Assembly (NCBI GenBank): GCA_031295725.1 | Contig: JAUMNV010000086.1 | Span: 1 to 7,448 of the forward strand | Length of the DNA: 7,448 bases | DNA from: Collinsella sp. | GTDB lineage: Bacteria; Actinomycetota; Coriobacteriia; Coriobacteriales; Coriobacteriaceae | Reading direction: 5' to 3' | Notes under the pieces: generated by a model | Seen by the model: only the letters and a program-made list of their open reading frames with translations | What the model was told of the DNA's origin: nothing | Database searches by the model: none | Position numbers and translations under genes: made by a program | Part shown: positions 5,274 through 7,448 of the stretch, piece after piece | Layout: each line of letters begins with the position of its first letter | Numbering within the stretch: the stretch's first letter is position 1

Positions 5274-7445
5274 GCCAAGACGGTATATTCCGATAATCAA
5301 AACAATGTCGATGCTTTGGCTGAGCGCCTGAGCAGCCAGACGTCGCTTTCTGCTGAGCGTGCCAAGCTGGTTGCCTACGACCTGCTTTGCCGCAAGGCGC
5401 TCAAGATTAAGTCGAGTGCGCTGGCGCAGATTTTCCGCTCCGTCGATAAGGAGTGCGACACCAAGGCGATGCGCGATGAGCTTATCGCGGCAAAGATCGT
5501 GACCAAGATCGAGGGTAGCGGCATTAACGGGCGCCCGGCGTTCTATACCATCAATGCCGAGATCCGCGATGTCCAGGAGCAGCCTGCCGAGTCCGTCGAA
5601 GATTTTGTCGTCGAGGATTCCGCTGACGTGCCTGCTGTGGAAGAAACTGCTCCGCGTGAGCATGTCGATACCGATGAGTTGCTCGATGAGAACGTCGTGC
5701 GTGCCTTTACGGCCAAGGCAGGACGCGGCGGTTTTGGCGGGGGTGGCAAGCGCGATGCGCAGCGCCGCGCCCAGCAGGAGCGCTTCCGTCGCGCCGTTGC
5801 TCGAAAGGGTGAGACGGATGCTGAGGCTGTTGAGACCGAGGTTGCTGCCGAGTCGCAGAAGCCCGCGAGGGAGCAAAAGCCCGTGGAGGCCCAAGAGCCC
5901 AAGCGTCGTCGCGGTGCTCACTTTAAGACTGCACAGCAGGATGCCGCGCGTGAGGTTGAAGAGTCTTCTGAGGTTGCAGACGATGTTGAGGAGTCTGCCA
6001 AGAAGGCTCCGGGTTCGTGTCGTCCCGGCCGCGGTTTTGCGGGACGCGCGTATTCCGTAAAGCATCAGGAGAAGGGCGAGTCGGTTTCGACCGCCCAGGA
6101 CGAGAAGGCCGTTGAGCCGGAGGCTCGCGAGCAGAAGCCTGTTGAGCCGCAGCTTGAGGTTGATGCCGAGGCCAAGGGCCAGGAGCCTACTGATGAGCGG
6201 ACGGAGCAGGGCGCGTCGAGCAAGCCTCGCCGCCGTCGCCATCGTGGGGGCCGCAGTTCCCATGCCGAGACTGCAGCCGAGAGGACCACGCCGCAGGACG
6301 AGGATGCGAAGGCCGAGGTTTCTTCGGGGCAGCCTAAGCGCCAGCCGGCGAAGGAGAGCAAGTCCGATCGTCCGCAGAAGCAGGCGTCTATGCCGAAGCG
6401 CGAGCGCAATTCCCAAGGCGATTCTAAGCGCAAGTCTCAGAAGAAGCCGGAGTCTGCCGCAGCAGGTACTGCTGCCCAGCAGCCCGAGTCGGCCGTCCAC
6501 GGTGAGGTATCGGCGTTTGCCCTTGCCCGCGTTTTAGGCAGGCAGCTGCTCAAAGTTGTCCCTACGCCTACGGCGCTCTCTAAGATCAAGGAGCAGCAGA
6601 CACAGATCGTAAAGGTTGAGGGCAAGGACGGCAAAAAGGCTCCGCAGCGCACTCAGCATAACGAGATGTCCAACCGCAAGATTGCCGAGGAAATTGCAAT
6701 CATCCAGGCTTGGATCGAGCAGAATCGAGGTGCCGATACGCCGGTTGCCTCGCGCCGCCAGCGTGCCTACCAGATCTTTAACGACGAGAAGGCTTTTGAC
6801 GGCAAGCACGGTGAGCGCCTGATCAGGCGTATGACCGAAAAGGGCATCAGCATGCAGGCGATCAAGGTCGCCCCCAATCGCCCCGTGCACTTTACGGGCT
6901 TCTTTACGCTGGGCGCCGACAAGCCGTTCATTATGGTCGAGAACCTGGATACCTATGACGAGATCGTCAAGCTCCTGCGCGGACGCAAACATGCCAAGCT
7001 CTTTGGTACCAAGGTGGGCGGCGTGATTTTTGGCGGCGGCTGCAAGGCGAGCGTCTCGCACGCACTGGATGATTATCTGGCCGAGATTGGCTATCGCTTT
7101 AACTACGTCTACTACGTGGGCGATATCGATCGCGAGGGCGCGCGCATCGTCGAGCAGGCTCGCAATGCCAATGTGGTTGAGATTCGCCTGCATGCCGGCA
7201 TGTACCGCGCCATGCTCGCCGAGCATAAGCGTCGCGTAAAGGCCGGCGGAGAGTGCGAGCCCGCGGCTGCCAACCAGGGTGTGCCGCAGAACCTGGCAGC
7301 GACGATCAAGGATCTGCCCATGGTTACGCGCGTGCAGTTCCGCAACGTGCTGCGCGAGGGCGGGCGCATTCCGCAGGAGATTCTGATGACCGCAGACTAT
7401 CGGGATGGCGACTCGGGAAGCTTCGACCGCATGCTGAACAATTAG
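5271..7445 (+). CDS. JetD/DUF2220-like Toprim protein with long low-complexity N-terminal region
   Basis: Numbering is from GTG 5271 (724 residues; ATG 5247 would give 732). Residues 1-95 form a small, mostly helical domain, possibly DNA-binding. Residues about 100-405 are low complexity, rich in Glu, Lys, Arg, Gln and Pro, with an RGG-like GRGGFGGGGKR patch and RRRRHRGGR; this region is probably disordered and may bind nucleic acid. The C-terminal part resembles the JetD/DUF2220 family: SRRQRAYQIFNDEKAF (494-509), MVENLDTY with the putative catalytic Glu557, an IFGGGCKAS glycine turn (586-594), the Toprim DxD in GDIDREG (Asp618, Asp620), and a closing GGRIPQE. JetD is the Toprim nuclease of the Wadjet anti-plasmid system and is related to Spo11/TopoVI-A. 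No jetA, jetB or jetC lies upstream, and downstream is unseen. Nuclease activity is inferred from the motifs. An alternative role is a chromosome-maintenance or recombination nuclease. Confidence 0.8.
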   Translation: MAKTVYSDNQNNVDALAERLSSQTSLSAERAKLVAYDLLCRKALKIKSSALAQIFRSVDKECDTKAMRDELIAAKIVTKIEGSGINGRPAFYTINAEIRDVQEQPAESVEDFVVEDSADVPAVEETAPREHVDTDELLDENVVRAFTAKAGRGGFGGGGKRDAQRRAQQERFRRAVARKGETDAEAVETEVAAESQKPAREQKPVEAQEPKRRRGAHFKTAQQDAAREVEESSEVADDVEESAKKAPGSCRPGRGFAGRAYSVKHQEKGESVSTAQDEKAVEPEAREQKPVEPQLEVDAEAKGQEPTDERTEQGASSKPRRRRHRGGRSSHAETAAERTTPQDEDAKAEVSSGQPKRQPAKESKSDRPQKQASMPKRERNSQGDSKRKSQKKPESAAAGTAAQQPESAVHGEVSAFALARVLGRQLLKVVPTPTALSKIKEQQTQIVKVEGKDGKKAPQRTQHNEMSNRKIAEEIAIIQAWIEQNRGADTPVASRRQRAYQIFNDEKAFDGKHGERLIRRMTEKGISMQAIKVAPNRPVHFTGFFTLGADKPFIMVENLDTYDEIVKLLRGRKHAKLFGTKVGGVIFGGGCKASVSHALDDYLAEIGYRFNYVYYVGDIDREGARIVEQARNANVVEIRLHAGMYRAMLAEHKRRVKAGGECEPAAANQGVPQNLAATIKDLPMVTRVQFRNVLREGGRIPQEILMTADYRDGDSGSFDRMLNN

Positions 7446-7448
7446 CTC

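Noticed and set aside
5100..6500. 466-codon antisense frame opposite the JetD-like gene
   Set aside because: It is a Leu/Arg-rich shadow of the charged low-complexity region and runs through the cstA terminator.

Overview
The window looks like a chromosomal segment of a moderately GC-rich actinobacterium, most likely a Coriobacteriia member such as Collinsella. This assignment is inferred from the fused TsaB-RimI-TsaD protein, the codon choice and the overall character of the sequence; no marker such as rRNA is present. All three large genes are on the + strand: a tRNA-modification fusion protein (2-2386), a CstA-family transporter (3197-5086) and a JetD/DUF2220-like Toprim protein (5271-7445).

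The first gene joins TsaB, RimI and TsaD, so the t6A37 tRNA-modification subunits and the ribosomal-protein acetyltransferase are made as one chain of about 794 residues. It is followed by an 810-base region without a large gene. The first half (2399-2829) holds two large hairpin units in opposite orientation. They share a conserved core, but their inner stems differ by four compensating base-pair changes and their long outer arms differ while each stays self-complementary. This is the pattern of a structured RNA or a structured DNA element family, not of a protein gene.

The second half (about 2876-3190) looks like an elaborate leader for cstA. It has an AT-rich stretch, a promoter (TTGACT, 17 bases, CATACT) with a palindrome in its spacer, and a 9-bp inverted repeat. 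After these come a possible 14-codon leader peptide ending in Ile-Ile-Ser-Val-Val-Ile-Ile, a chain of mutually exclusive hairpins, and a strong intrinsic terminator ending 35 bases before the cstA start codon. I see no promoter between that terminator and cstA, so cstA transcripts must read through it. The layout fits translation-coupled attenuation, which I consider the best candidate here for an undescribed regulatory system.

cstA encodes a polytopic transporter of the carbon-starvation (peptide/pyruvate uptake) family and ends at a clear terminator. The last gene has its own AT-rich, palindromic upstream region. Its C-terminal third resembles the Toprim nuclease JetD of Wadjet systems, but it is fused to a long low-complexity region and a small N-terminal domain, and no jetA/B/C genes are visible. 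What lies downstream of 7448 cannot be seen.
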